DNA of 64,000 nt from Bemisia tabaci (Eukaryota; Arthropoda; Insecta; Hemiptera; Aleyrodidae): positions 26,976,218 to 27,040,217 of the forward strand of contig NC_092794.1 in the NCBI RefSeq assembly GCF_918797505.1, in the 5' to 3' direction. Each line of letters begins with the position of its first letter. Position 1 is the first letter of the stretch. The position numbers were made by a program, and so were the translations under genes. Shown here piece by piece: positions 34,165 to 45,647 of this stretch. Under the pieces are notes generated by a model. That model ran no database searches. It was not told where the DNA came from and was given only the letters and a program-made list of their open reading frames with translations.

Positions 34165-34360
34165 ATATCGACGGTGTAAGTCCGCAACCATGCATCTTGG
34201 TTTGCGACGTTGCAGACTTCTGTCATAATTTATTCTTTAAATAGAAAAGTATACCTACCTACTCAACGGCAATTCCTCATAACTGCCGTGATTTTCCTTC
34301 TCAACGCGAAGAAAATTCTGCGAAAATTTCAATAAATGATGTCGCTTTTGACGATGCATT
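34165..34360. mobile_element. M2-family element, right end missing
   Basis: ATATCGACGGTGTAAGTCCG then GGTTTGCGACGTTGCAGACT and CGCGAAGAAAATTCTGCG follow the M2 order. Confidence 0.65.
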
Positions 34361-34494
34361 TAATTTCTTTAGAGTTTCAGCTTCCGCATTTATTCTTAGT
34401 TTATTTGCAAATTTCGAGGAAAATAGTTGGTTTGTTAGAAATTTTCAGAGACACTTAACTTCTGGGGCTTTTAATTTTTTTACAAAATTTGTGC

Positions 34495-34705
34495 CACATT
34501 TTGCAATAAGGCGAACCACTATCTCTGACTCATTGTCTCTGACTCATTCACTATCTCTGAGCCAGAGATAGTGACTCCTGCAAAACATCCAGATGGCCCT
34601 GGCTCTTTAACAAAAGCATAATTCTGCAGATGGAAACCAATCGCATCTACGTTATTTCTAGTATTAGCCAAAAATAAGGATTCCTTATCGCAAAATTTGG
34701 TCCAT
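34495..34705. mobile_element. S-family element
   Basis: CATTTTGCAATAAGGCGAAC at the left is inverted as TTCCTTATCGCAAAATTTG. An inner CACTATCTCTG / CAGAGATAGTG hairpin lies at 34,550. A second copy is at 56998-57121. Confidence 0.7.
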
Positions 34706-34947
34706 CCATCAAAAATACAAATACCAGAGAAAATTTGGCAACGTTCAAACGTCCATACGCACGGCGGTCCTCCTAGGCGCGTTATAGCAGAATAAAGGAG
34801 CATTTATGGGTTCCTGCAAGTCGTGCGTAAGTTCGCGATTGAAAATAAAACGTTGCGTAAGTGAGTAAACTTTAGGTCGATTAGATCAGAGAAATTCATA
34901 AACCACGGTGCAACCGTAACATCGATCCGATAAGATCACGGCGACCG

Positions 34948-34964
34948 GGGGGGGGGGGGGGGTA
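34948..34964. repeat. G homopolymer
   Basis: A 17-base run in a flank of unique DNA. Similar C/G runs occur at 32,815, 37,592 and 61,037. Confidence 0.7.
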
Positions 34965-35428
34965 TTTATACTTTTTTGATAAGGAGGTGACGTCCTTCCT
35001 TTGAAAGCATTATGATGAGGGCTCTAGAATCGCAATCAGGCATGAATCAATGATTCGCTTTAGTCTGCCGGAAATAGCGTGGCACACCCGCCCCCCACCC
35101 CCTTTCTATTCATAGTATCCCATGGTCCCGGGACGGGAGAGATTGTGAGTGCACACTTATCAGTGAAAGGAGAAAGATCATCTCGCGATCTGAACCGTGC
35201 CCCGTTCCTGTGCGCCGGAGGACATTTAAATCCATTGTCGTTGAAAGAAAGCATGTCTTTTTCCTCACGGGCCTTGAAGCGTTGTTACTGCCGTGTGTCC
35301 CAGGGCTCATACGGGGAGAAAATGTTCTCTTCTAACATCAGCGGGTTCTCGCGCTCTATTACTTAGCAGAGATCGAACGCTCCGTGCGTCCCCTCCCATC
35401 CAATTGGAGCATATACTCGGGGATTATT

Positions 35429-35681
35429 CTGCCGTGCTAAGGAAAAACGCCGTATGCTTATTCGAGAGTTGCCAAATTTCCTCCAATAAAATATTTATTT
35501 TTGAGTAGATTTATGAATATTTTGCCTTGAAATTTTCAGGAAATTTGGGTAAAATTGCAAACAAAGTTATCTGAAAAATTGGAGGGAAAATATTTATAAA
35601 TGTTCCCGAAAACTCGTGATTCACCAAAGGAAATTTGGCAACGCCTAAAGATTCATACTACGTTTCTCCTTAGCTCGGCAG
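35429..35681. mobile_element. M1-family MITE, complete, TATT target duplication
   Basis: It is 253 bp long from CTGCCGTGCTAAGGAAAAAC to CTTAGCTCGGCAG. TATT is directly before and after it. Confidence 0.9.
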
Positions 35682-35759
35682 TATTCTGCCGAGATGGAGG
35701 TGAGAACTGGGTGGCACAGGTGCAAAGATCTCGGGTGTCGATTCTTCCAGTGCTCCCAT

Positions 35760-36020
35760 TCTGTGTGCGTAAAATATTCCGGGATTCGGAACTTTTTTGT
35801 CCCAATTTCTCCCACTCCATGATAGTCAAAAGTTCCGGGATTCCTTTTAGAATTTTTCATCTAGAGTGCGCAAGCTCTCAAAAAAAAAAAAAAAAAAAAT
35901 CCGAGAAAGTTCCGGAGAATGCAAAAGATCCGGAACATTTCGAAAATTTCAAAAGTTCCGGGAAAAATCCAGAAAAGTCTCAGAAACTCCGGATTTCCTA
36001 ATTAGTTCCGGGAAATGGGA
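35760..36020. repeat. TTCCGGG-rich repeat with 20-base A run
   Basis: AAGTTCCGGGATTCC and TTCCGGGAAA recur on both strands around an A tract (35880-35899). Similar TTCCGG fragments occur at 15.4 and 22.5 kb. Confidence 0.5.
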
Positions 36021-36320
36021 ACCCTGGATTCTTCGGGTCTGGCGAGACTTATATACTAAACGCCTTGTCTCCGCGGGACGTTTCAAGGGATTTTTCCCGA
36101 GTTCGAATCGCAGGAATGAGACTTTTGAGCTTGTTTCCTCGTTAAAAAACACAACTAAAGTTCTTATTCTTCCATTAAAGTCGTTCCCGGGACTTCATAA
36201 GGACTCTTGGTTGGTAATGGGATTAGTATTGACTAAATCAATATTTTTCCCAACTTCGCAAGTGAGATTTTTTCCTAGGTCGAACCCATAAAACGTCCCA
36301 TGGAGACAAGGCGTTGAACC

Positions 36321-36966
36321 GCTGCAAAAATGTCAAAGGAAATAGACACGCCCAGCGTGCATGGAGGCTTCCGTCACATTCTTACGGCGCAATGATACAA
36401 CTATTTGAACTCTCCGGAATGCGTGGGGTATCACGCCTCATTTGAAGGCGTTTTCAAAACAGCCAGGTTCCGATACCCGGATTATCTTTTTCCATAGTTC
36501 ATATTCTTTTGTTATATTCCGTACCACTCGTTTATTTGTAATCCTCGTAGAAAAACCACCCATTTGCTAAATACAATTCTAGCTGGAGCGCACTTCAGCT
36601 ATGCATTCACCACTGCAAAAATGTCAAAGGAAATCGACACGCCCAGCGTGCATGGAGGCTATCTCCATTTAAATCTCCCGTCACATTCTTACGGCGCAAT
36701 GATACAACTATTTGAACTCTCCGGAATGCGTGAGGTATCACGCCGCATTTGAAGGCGTTTTCAAAACAGCCAAGTTCCGTTATCGAAATAATCGTTTTGC
36801 ATAGTTCATAATATTGTGTTTCAATTTCTAACCTCTTGTTCAATTATAATCCTCCTATAAAAACCACCCATTTGCTGTATACAATTCTAGCTGTAGCGCA
36901 CTTCAGCTATGCATTCACCACTGCAAAAATGTCAAAGGAAATCGACAAGCCCAGCGTGCATGAAGG
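36321..36966 (+). repeat. tandem repeat, about 300-bp unit, 2-3 copies
   Basis: CTGCAAAAATGTCAAAGGAA with GACACGCCCAGCGTGCATG occurs at 36,322, 36,613 and 36,921. The first and second units share the following 180 bp (TTCTTACGGCGCAATGATAC). The second and third share the preceding CACTTCAGCTATGCATTCAC. Confidence 0.85.
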
Positions 36967-37669
36967 CAGGCCCGCCACAAGGGGGGGATACTGGGTCCCT
37001 GGCCCGTGGAGGGGGCCCGTGTCACCCGTGAAAAACCACTACGAATTCACATGCAACCCTTGTTTCGTAAGAAAAAGTGAAAAATTCACCCTAAAAATTT
37101 CGCAAAAGGTGAATAGATTTTTGGAAACACGCTGGGACACTGTAGAATTCTTCTTAAATTTTCAAAGAAGTATACTTCTTTGAAAATTGCTATCTATTTT
37201 CAAGATTTTCAGTACAGAGGGATATTTTTAGTAACTGCGTTTCATTTTCTTCCGTCGTCAGATGCTAAGAGTCTCCAGTCTGGGCATCCTCGACTTCAAT
37301 GGCTCATGGCTCAACTCCCTTGCCATAGACAAACGGAGGGGGAGTCCAGGGGGGCCTGGCCCTCTTAGAACTGGAAATAGTATCATATGCCCCCCTCCCC
37401 CAAAAATAAACATTTTCCAGATGTTTTGAATGCAACAATTCGCAAGTATTTTGTGCTGAAAGTAGGAAAAAAAAAAAAAAAAAAAACATAATTATTCCGC
37501 AGAAATTGATGGAAAAATTCTATATGGAAGCTTCACAATGCGTCCGATTAGTCGTATAAATTCTAAAATTTCTCGGGGGATGGCCCTCGGACCCCCCCCC
37601 CCCCCTCCGTGCTTGGGGCCCGGACCTTAAAACTGGTACCAGGGCCCGAGGTGGGATGTGGCGGGCCTG
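36967..37669. mobile_element. TIR element with CAGGCCCGCCACA ends
   Basis: CAGGCCCGCCACA (36967) is inverted as TGTGGCGGGCCTG (ends 37669), with GGGCCC and CCCTGG blocks inverted just inside. It starts exactly where the tandem repeat stops. No matching target duplication was seen. A 30-bp perfect palindrome (37158-37187) and an A run (37468-37486) lie inside. Confidence 0.65.
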
Positions 37670-37865
37670 GACGGAAGAGGCAATTGGGATTGGGCTGAAG
37701 CAGAAACACAACATACGAGGAGCTGAAAACTCCTTCAATTTGGTGCGACGCAACTAGCTCAACTCTCATCCTCAGCACTGCATTTACTCTTACCTGACAT
37801 GTCAATGGTTCCTCTTTCCTCTCTTTCCTACTCATTTACTTGATCCGTCGACTACCGAGTCGTAA

Positions 37866-38124
37866 CTCGTCACCTTCCGACTAAAGTAACACAAGCACCA
37901 TGCGACGTTTCAAAATTTCCGCCACCATTTTATTTTTTTATGGAGAAATTGCTCGACGAAGCTGTGCGAAAATTTCACCATGAATTTTCTTGGTGCTGCC
38001 GATAAAATTTAGTGACATTTCCAAACAAATTCAACCAACGATTTCTCTGTAAAAAAATAAAATGGCAGCGGAGGTTTTGAAAAGTCGCATGGCGCTTGTT
38101 ATACTTTGGACGGATGGTGACGAG
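37866..38124. mobile_element. T-family MITE, copy 1
   Basis: CTCGTCACCTTCCGACTAAA and AAGCACCATGCGACGTTTCA are inverted as AAGTCGCATGGCGCTTG and GGATGGTGACGAG. ACCATTTTATTTTTTTA and its inverse flank the middle. Confidence 0.85.
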
Positions 38125-39063
38125 CTGTTGAATGCATTTCACATACGGGGATCGTATTCACAAAGAAATTCAAATTTAAAGTGACTCAATTGCACAGCAA
38201 TATTTTCCGATTTTTAATGTGAAGGTCAATCACCTAGGGACTCATTTATTCAAAATTACTAGGGGATTTTGCCCTCTGACCGCTTCGCAGTCCAGAGACC
38301 ATATTAATCCTATATGATGTGAGGACAACTAGATTCAATTCACTCAATTACGGATGGTTAGCATATGCAAATCCAAGAGAGTGGAGCAAAAAACTGCGAA
38401 CAAACGCATATACTAGGTAAGTAATACTATGAAAAAATGGAGTTTCCATGCATTTGATTCTACTGTAATTCGCTCTATTCTGTTTTGACCTGCTCATAAT
38501 CTAGGCTAGCGGCAGACTGACAGAAAAAAAATGAAAAAAAAGCCTCTATGAGCACATAAATATAACAAATTTATTTCATTTTTGCAGATAAAAACTACAA
38601 GTTAATAAAACATTGCCATAAAAGGATGGAGAAAATTGTAAAAATCAAACTAGGAGAAAAACCGGTTAGTCCACCCCACACACCCACATCACCCTGGCAT
38701 CTTCTATGATTACGAAAAATTTATGAACACTTCAAATTGCGGGTACCTCTACTTATACCAATTACAAATAAAAATTTATAAACTTGGAAAAAAAAAACTT
38801 TCCTTGAGTTAAGATTAACAATTAGAAAATCTTCTGAGGGGCGGATACTGATTTAAAAGGAGTGAAGGCAAAAAAAATATGTATAAGAACAGCCTGATTG
38901 TACTCAGAAAGGGTACAATACGCCCATACTCCTGCAACCCCTCTCCAATTTAACAGGACATGCTTTACCCTGAGTTTAATAATGGAAAGGTTAGATTTAG
39001 CAATACAAACTCCCATTCATTACTAAAAATGCATTATAAATAGTGTGTAATCGATTTAATAGG

Positions 39064-39064
<1 letters not shown>
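38125..39064. other. no recognised feature
   Basis: AT-rich unique DNA. It ends at a 30-base A run (39066-39094). Confidence 0.5.
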
Positions 39065-39096
<32 letters not shown>

Positions 39097-39679
39097 ACTC
39101 TCAACTAATTTTATGAAACTTGGAATTCATTAATTGAAAATTTAGATTGATAAGTGAGTCATCTTATTCTATTAAGTATCTTATACATAAATACAAGATT
39201 TAGATCTAGCATAAAAAAAGTATAAACTGGGTGGAAAAAATTGGTGCTACAATCGTTTTATGAATTCCTTCAGACAGGTGAAACAAGAACACTACAACAT
39301 TCCCACTGTTGCAGAGAAATAAAAAGAAATACGTATTCGTTGATCTTAAATGAGGGGCATAATGCTGCAGGTAGGTAGAACTGGTCCACCTGAAAAAGCT
39401 GCCGTACACCTAAAAATGACTAATTTCTCTTTTTTGCAATTCAAAATGAAGAGTTTGGGTACATCAATATTATGCTGAACAATTTCAATGTCTAAAACAT
39501 GAGCGGGGTGAGTATCACAATTTCAATCTCGGCTTGTGGAGAAGAGAAAAAAGAGGAAAGAACTAACGATGATAAATACTGACAGGATATCACGGCAGAA
39601 ATTATCTACCTGTGAGGAAGTTTTAGAAAACAACCTCCGTTATTAAATATAGTACAAGTTGTGAAAAACTGCCCAAACA

Positions 39680-39937
39680 CATATCAACAGTGAAACTACT
39701 AGACCATGCATCTCGGTTTGCGACGTTGCAGACTTTCTGTCATACTTCATTTTTTAAATGAGAAGCTACTAAACTTTAATTCATGAAAACTTCTGTGATC
39801 ATTCCTCTCAGTTGGAAGAATACTCGGTGAAAATTTCAAGAATGACATTAATTTGTTTTCCTACAAAAATAAAATGGGAGCAGAGATTTTTGAACACCGA
39901 AAAAGAGATACATGGTCTGAATTTCACTGTCAATATG
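39680..39937. mobile_element. M2-family MITE
   Basis: CATATCAACAGTGAAACTAC with CATCTCGGTTTGCGACGTTG at the left. TTTTGAACACCG and TTTCACTGTCAATATG at the right. It lies 420 bp past the LYAR stop codon. Confidence 0.85.
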
Positions 39938-40304
39938 TCCCTTCTGCACAGTGATATCCCACAAGTCACTCTCCTTTGGCTCGATCTTTTTTCTTTATGA
40001 AATGAAGATATAAATAAAAGTCAGATGATCCAAAAGTGTAAGATGAATCATGTTTGTTTTTATCTGCTGTAGATTTCTCTTAAAAGAGAGTGTTATAAAG
40101 ATGGATTTGATTTTCCACTTAATATGGGGTTTTTTCAGGAGATACACTGAAACATATTTGAAAATTGAATAAAATAAGAGGAAAAAAAGAACAGAAGGAA
40201 AGAAGAAGATTCAGTAACTAAACAAAGGCAAAATACTTAGGTTATCTTGTAAAGACTTGCATTTAGAACGTTAAAGAAACGTTCCAATAGGAGATAGGTA
40301 CACT

Positions 40305-40341
40305 TTTAATCCTAGCTTAATTTACGGAATAATAATTTAAT
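40305..40341 (-). terminator. putative LYAR polyadenylation signals
   Basis: Two ATTAAA hexamers on the minus strand lie 18 and 49 nt after the LYAR stop codon (40336-40341 and 40305-40310). ATTAAA is the commonest variant of the animal poly(A) signal. Cleavage would fall around 40,280-40,325. No canonical AATAAA is closer. Confidence 0.45.
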
Positions 40342-40358
40342 GTGAGTTCAGAACCGCT

Positions 40359-43300
40359 TCAGTTTTGTAAGACAGCTTTATCTTTGATGATTTTGACACC
40401 GGGGATGTTGTAGATTTTCTTCTGGAACTTGGCCATGATATAATCAGCATCTTGGACTCCACACCGAATTTGGTACTCAGTACAGACTCTTTTCGCTAGA
40501 CGTTTCAAAGCAATTTCGCCACCGTGAGAATCAAGGATTGTTTGCACAACTTTGTCAATTTTGAACTTGTTAGGTTTGATAAATTCCTGAGTCTCTTCTT
40601 CGGAGCCCTCTGGATCTTTACCTTGATTTTGCTCTATTTCTGGCACATCAGCACTACCTATAAATACAGAGGACAATTTATTAGTGATTACAGCACATCG
40701 GACAAGGTTATCATGAATGTATTACTTCTATGGCAGGGTTGCCATAATATCTTCACCTTCAAATTCCCTGACTAATTTTGCTTTTCCCTGACTCCAAAGG
40801 TTTCAAATTTCCTGACATTTTCATTAAACTTCCACCTTAATTTTTTTCCTTTAAATTACACTCACTTCTGCTAAACCCTGAACACATTAAAGTATCTGCA
40901 TGAATTCGCTGACTTTTCCCGGTCCCCTTGAATTCTCTAACTTTCCCAGACCAACAGCAACCCTCTGGTAATAGAGAGAAAATATAGTGCTCTCTCCCTC
41001 TCTAGAAAGACACCCGGTATGACATGAATTTCTCTATAAAAAAGGAATCATCCAGTCCGAATGCCGCCATATTTTTGTCAAGCGCCACTCGTGATAACCA
41101 GCATTTTTCTTTCACAAAAAATTTTCTCGTCCATTGTCAATTGGTTTTAGGGAGAGAGAATACAATGGTGAGACCCGATGAATTGTGATAATGTTTTTAC
41201 CAGTAACTATCAAATGATATAATTAAGAGTACTGTGGATTAAAATTTGGAAACTTGCTTAATTTAAGTCAAGTGTCCTGGATAAATATCAAGATGCAGAT
41301 TTGAGACAGAGTTGAAATAGCTCAATGGTTTCTCACATTACACAAGATTTCATTTCCAGGCTAAGGTTTCAATGAATTGAAAGAGAACGTCTCACTTAGG
41401 AGTTCTTAGAGAACGACGTACCGATTTTAGCATATTCAGACACAAAAGAATGTTGTACATTCAAATTTGTCCCATACCAGCAAGCTCTTAATACGGTTTT
41501 CATGTTGATTGTCGACTTAGCTTTGGTTTCTATCTATATATTTTGACGTTTTTTTGTCAACCATGTAAATCCAGACAAGAGGTTCCCCCTTCTTTTTGTT
41601 TAAAAAAGTTGAGTGAGTTTTGAGATGGAACATTTGCATTATTGTCTTCCAAAAAGGATTTTTTGGAACCAAGAATCATTTGACTGATATAATAATAATT
41701 TTCTTGATAGACACTATATTTTAATCGTTTGAGTCGCTTTTTAATTTTTGATACCAATGTGATAATATCTCGGTACAAGGACATAAAAGCTTTGACAAAC
41801 AGTGTGATTAGTTTTTCCATGACAAAGCAACTACAAATACCAACTTCAGAGCTTGGAATTTTTAATTTGTTCAAAAGGCAAACTAATGTTGGTACGGAAT
41901 TTATACAAAAATTGCAAAAGTTCCTTGTTATCAGCTCATGATAGAAACTGCAGTTCATTAGAGTTGATAGTATGCGCATTTTAATGCTGTTTGTTTTTTT
42001 GATCCCAGCATCAGCAGTTGCCATAAAATAGGAAGTGAACGCACTCCAAATTCTATCTTCTTGGCTATCCAGAATTGGCACAGCTAGAATTTAAAATCGA
42101 TTTACGGATGATCTTTTCAGTGAAATTTTTCATTTTGTTGTTAATAAGATTACTTACCTTTCAGATGCTTATGTTTCTTTTTAGCCTCTGCTTCGGCAGC
42201 AGCATTTTCTGAGATCTTCCTCTTCTTTTCTTTTTTGGAGAGCTTGCGCTCAATTGGAGCAGAATCATCAGTCCCGTTTTTATCCACAGTTGTTTTCGCA
42301 CTAACAGTCTCCATTTCAGACTCAGACTTATGTCTGTTCTTCTTCTCTTTTTTCTTTTTTCCTGATACCTCTTCATCGGCGGTGGCACTGTTGTCTGGCT
42401 CTTCAGTCTTTTCATACTTTTCAATTTCGTTTAGTTCGGTTAAATACTTATCACGCTTCTTCTTCTCTTTTCTTTCTTTTTTAGATAGTTTCTTATCACT
42501 GTCAGCAGCTTCTTCTGAAGGTGGTGGATTATTCTCACTTTCTGGTTCAATCAATGAGTTCTCTGCTTCAGCGCTGGCTGTTGATTCTTCCCTAGATTCA
42601 CTTTTCAGTTTATGCCGCCTCTTCTTTTTCTTTTCAGACACTACTTCACTATTTTCTACAGGAGTTTCATCACAGTTAATGGCAACGTTCTCAGCCTTGC
42701 TTCCATTTTGAATGTTAGGCCTCTTTGCATTGTTATTGGCCGCTTGCATGGCTTTAAATTCTTTGTCTAATATGTCATACAAACTCTCAATGACTGATTC
42801 GTCTTTGGCAAACATGCGGGCACTGTTTTTCATGAAATTCTGGAAGAGGAAAATTAGAAAATTAGTCAAAAATCAGAGATTTGAAGGGTGATGGTGAATA
42901 TGTTTCCTAATAAGGTCCTATCAACAACCAGAGAAAATAACAACTATTGGGGGCTAATTTCATAGGATCTTCAAAATTTGACGTTTTTCTAGGGGCTCAT
43001 AAAATACAAGCGCTCTACGGGGAGGGGGGAGGTAGGGTCAAGGTAAGCGTTTTCATTACATGTTAAAGGATAGAGGCCTTCATCTTAGAAGCAGTGCAAG
43101 GGGAGAGAGAGAGAGGGGGGGGGGGTTAAATTGGTCATAGCAGAAATTGAGAATCGAGTAGTGCTATAGTGATTTAATTTGATATTTTCACAAGAGCAAG
43201 GTTCGTAGAAAATTTCTCAGAGACCTTGGACAGTGTATTTGATGACCGCAATAAAGTGATGGTTTCAAAATTGGGATGGAAATAGACTTAAAGTCATCAA

Positions 43301-45275
43301 AGAAAAGAGTAAGTAACCTTTTCCCTTACAAAAAATTTTAAGTCTGTATAGCATATTACGATAGCAAGGACTTGAATCGCATCCTTTAAGAGCAATGAAA
43401 CATGAGAAGAAATATTGCAGTCATCAATGCAATATGAATTAAAGCTGAAACCCGTATTTTGGTTCACAGCATGGCGACTTTCTGCCTTGAATTATAATCT
43501 ACATGGAAAACTACTAAACATTATTTCTTGAACATTTCAGTGTTTTTTCTTCTCTAAAACACTACATGAAAATTTTAAGCCATGATAAGGGTTCAACCTC
43601 CTTTTAAAAAATAAACTAGGAGCAGAGATTTTGAAACATTGCAAGCGAGATAAGCATTCTTACAGTTGTGTTATTGATACTGTTCTGATTTGATAAGAAT
43701 CTATCAGATTTTTAAAGATCGTAAACTTACCAGGAATGGCTTCTTTTTCCTTGGAATATTATCAAGATTTATGATATGCTGTAAAATTTGCTTGTGTTTG
43801 GAATTTAAAGGGTGAGTTTCATAGATCCTTGCGATCATTCCAAGCCAGTCTTGTTGTTTCACTTCTCCTTTATTGTTGGGCCTTTCAACAGTGCCCTTTT
43901 CACCATACTTTTCATTTTCGGTCAGGCATCGTACATGAGCAGGGTAGGTTTCAGCACTGGAACAGGAGATGGTTAAACCACATTAAGATTGTTGAGATGA
44001 GGGACAATAGGAAATTTTAAGTTAGGTATAGTGAGATTGACAGTAGTTTGTAGTTTCCATCTTCATATTTGATCTTTTTAAAAAATCGCAGAATAGATTT
44101 AGAAATGGACCATACGACAGAGTGAAATCAAGGCACTTGAGAAAAATAAAGAGACAAGAGTGTTCTTACAAGCTTGTTCAACTTTTATGTTCTGCTTCCA
44201 AAGTTTTTTAGCAAGGGATTTCTATTGCGACAAAAGCTATACATTTACAGATTATACATTTTAATGCCAAATTTGGCTGGCTAAGCTGCACACAGCATAG
44301 TAATTGATTAAAAAAAATTGAGCTACAAGCAAAAAATAAATTAAACAAGTAATATTTCAAACTACACAGAGATGAGAAATATTAAAAAACTTACAAGAAA
44401 CAAAGCAAACATTTCGGCCGCCAGCAAACTGCGGTCTTCTTAATTGCAAAAGGAAAAACAAGTGGAAACATTTTACAAAATAAAAAAATAAAGAAGCTAC
44501 AAAACTTTTAGCAAACTAAGTAAAGCACAAATCTATTGCAACTAAGTACATCTTGGAATAAAATCAAAATAAGACAAAATTTATTTCTTCATCAAAATTA
44601 TTTTGATTTTATTCCAAGATGTGGTTGCAATAGATTTTTATTTTTGCTGTACTAATTTCAAGTGTGCTGATAGTTCTGTAGCTTTTTTATTTTGTAAAAT
44701 GTTTCCTTTTGCACTGAAGAAGACCCCAGTTTATTGGCAATCAAAATGTTTGCTTTGTTTCTTGTCAGTTTTTTATTATTTCTCATCTCCATGTAGTTTG
44801 AAATATTACTGGCTTAATTTATTTTGGCTTGTAGCTAAATTTTTTTCAATCAATTACCATGTTCTATACAGATTATAATACATTCATTTTGCTGAAATTT
44901 TAAAGATTCCAAGTAGGAAGGTCTTTCATGACTCTTACACAGTAAAGTAGGTAATTCTTTCGAATTTGTTCATTGGCCATTATTTCTACCTACTAACTGA
45001 AGTCTCTCTATGCCACTGATGTTTTCTTTCCTTCTTCCTCCTCTTAAACTGAAAAGGAATTGCCTAAAAAAGCAGCTTTGAATTTATTATTAAAGTAGGC
45101 AAAATGCTCCAGAAACAGAAAATTTGAGATCTACTGTGACTTACTCGAAATCCTGGAGACAGTCAATGCAAGTAACGTCAACCACACGGCTTCGTCTACA
45201 CTCGCCGAAATAGTGCTTCTCCACTGCAGCTTTCTTCACAGATGCCCCGCAGGCGTTGCAGGTGAATGCAACCAT
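40359..45275 (-). CDS. LYAR: LYAR homologue, four-exon nucleolar zinc-finger protein gene
   Basis: Exons (minus strand): 45275-45145, 43956-43731, 42839-42158 and 40657-40359. Together they give 1338 nt and 445 aa. All introns are GT-AG with strong donors (GTAAGT three times), and the phases join without a frame change. The ATG has a good context (AAAACATGG). Residues 1-54 form the paired C2HC LYAR zinc fingers: C6, C9, H21, C26 and C36, C39, H51, C54. The family signatures follow: KYGEKG (60-65), KQQDW (77-81), NIPRKK (110-115) and NFMKNS (120-125). Residues about 150-345 are a Lys/Glu-rich, low-complexity basic tract with repeated KKxKK and LSKKE motifs, which fits nuclear/nucleolar targeting. 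The last ~70 residues match the conserved LYAR C-terminal domain (IKDKAVLQN end). LYAR proteins are nucleolar and support cell growth and pre-rRNA processing; mammalian ones are about 380 aa, and the extra length here lies in the basic tract. Orthology rests on recognition of motifs, not a search. Confidence 0.93.
40734..40967. mobile_element. TIR element in LYAR intron 3 (CAGGGTTGCCA type)
   Basis: The ends are CAGGGTTGCCA and a roughly reverse-complementary GCAACCCTCTG. The body repeats CCTGAC and TTCCCTGAC motifs. Elements of this look are common in insect genomes and have no coding capacity. It sits between the alternative exon and the last exon of LYAR. Confidence 0.55.
41557..42083 (-). 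CDS. candidate alternative terminal exon of LYAR (174-residue tail)
   Basis: This open exon lies wholly inside LYAR intron 3, on the same strand. It follows TTTTAAATTCTAG, a good acceptor, 74 nt after the exon-3 donor. The donor leaves one base of a codon and this exon supplies two, so splicing gives Ala-Val-Pro-Ile and then 171 more codons before a stop. Using it would give a 521-aa isoform that keeps the zinc fingers and basic tract but loses the usual C-terminal domain. The tail is rich in Leu, Ile, Phe, Cys and Lys, looks helical, and has a basic KKRLKRLK patch about 110 residues in. It vaguely recalls the helical N-domain of the nucleolar protein NEPRO, but I would not name it on that. 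Alternatively it is an exon of a nested gene or a relic. No strong poly(A) signal is visible just downstream. Confidence 0.5.
43445..43660. mobile_element. decayed M2-family element in LYAR intron 2
   Basis: The order of motifs matches the M2 family (best copy 60331-60593): a gacTTTCTGCCtt-like start, ATGGAAAACTACTAAAC, TTTTTTCTTCTCT, then AGGAGCAGAGATTTT and GCAAGCGAGATA. The terminal repeats are eroded. It is non-coding and lies within the 891-nt intron 2. Confidence 0.55.
44294..44867. repeat. long foldback (about 277-bp arms) in LYAR intron 1
   Basis: The left arm 44294-44570 is the reverse complement of 44599-44867 with modest divergence; the loop is about 28 nt. Matching landmarks are CATCTTGGAATAAAATC against GATTTTATTCCAAGATG near the centre and GAAACAAAGCAAACATT against AATGTTTGCTTTGTTTC farther out. 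The pre-mRNA of LYAR would carry it as a long hairpin. No coding capacity was found. Confidence 0.85.
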
Positions 45276-45585
45276 GTTTTAAAGACCGAGAACTATCCGT
45301 GACAAAAAAAAGTTTTGAAGTTAATCAGCATATCAATTTTTTGGAACATCAACTCAAGCCCTTAAACAATGGCAGAGGAAAGCAGCTGCTCTTAGGATTA
45401 TTTGGGTTTCTTAAAAATTCATCTGAGGCATGTTCAAGTAATTAATGTTCTTAATGCTGAAAGTAACTTTTAATTAGACAGAAGCTAAGATGCAAGAGGC
45501 CTCAGATTTCATTACGCACTCTTTGTTCACAGGAAAACATCTATGTATGTGCTCAAGTGAGTGGGAGCAATCCTGTGGATCCTAT

Positions 45586-45647
45586 TTCAGATTACTTCTC
45601 CTCTTTTGCTGTATGCTCATACAGCGGAAGAGGAAAAGTAATCTGAA
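45586..45647. ncRNA. 62-nt near-perfect hairpin upstream of LYAR
   Basis: TTCAGATTACTT pairs with AAGTAATCTGAA, and the inner TCCTCTT and GCTGTATG blocks pair with AAGAGGA and CATACAGC. On the plus strand the only departures are one C/A mismatch and two U-G wobbles. It has pre-miRNA size, but the terminal loop is very tight. It may instead be a tiny MITE relic. It lies 311 bp upstream of the LYAR ATG. Confidence 0.3.

Noticed and set aside
42235..42711. 158-codon plus-strand ORF rich in Ser and Phe
   Set aside because: Antisense shadow of the Lys/Glu-rich LYAR exon 3.
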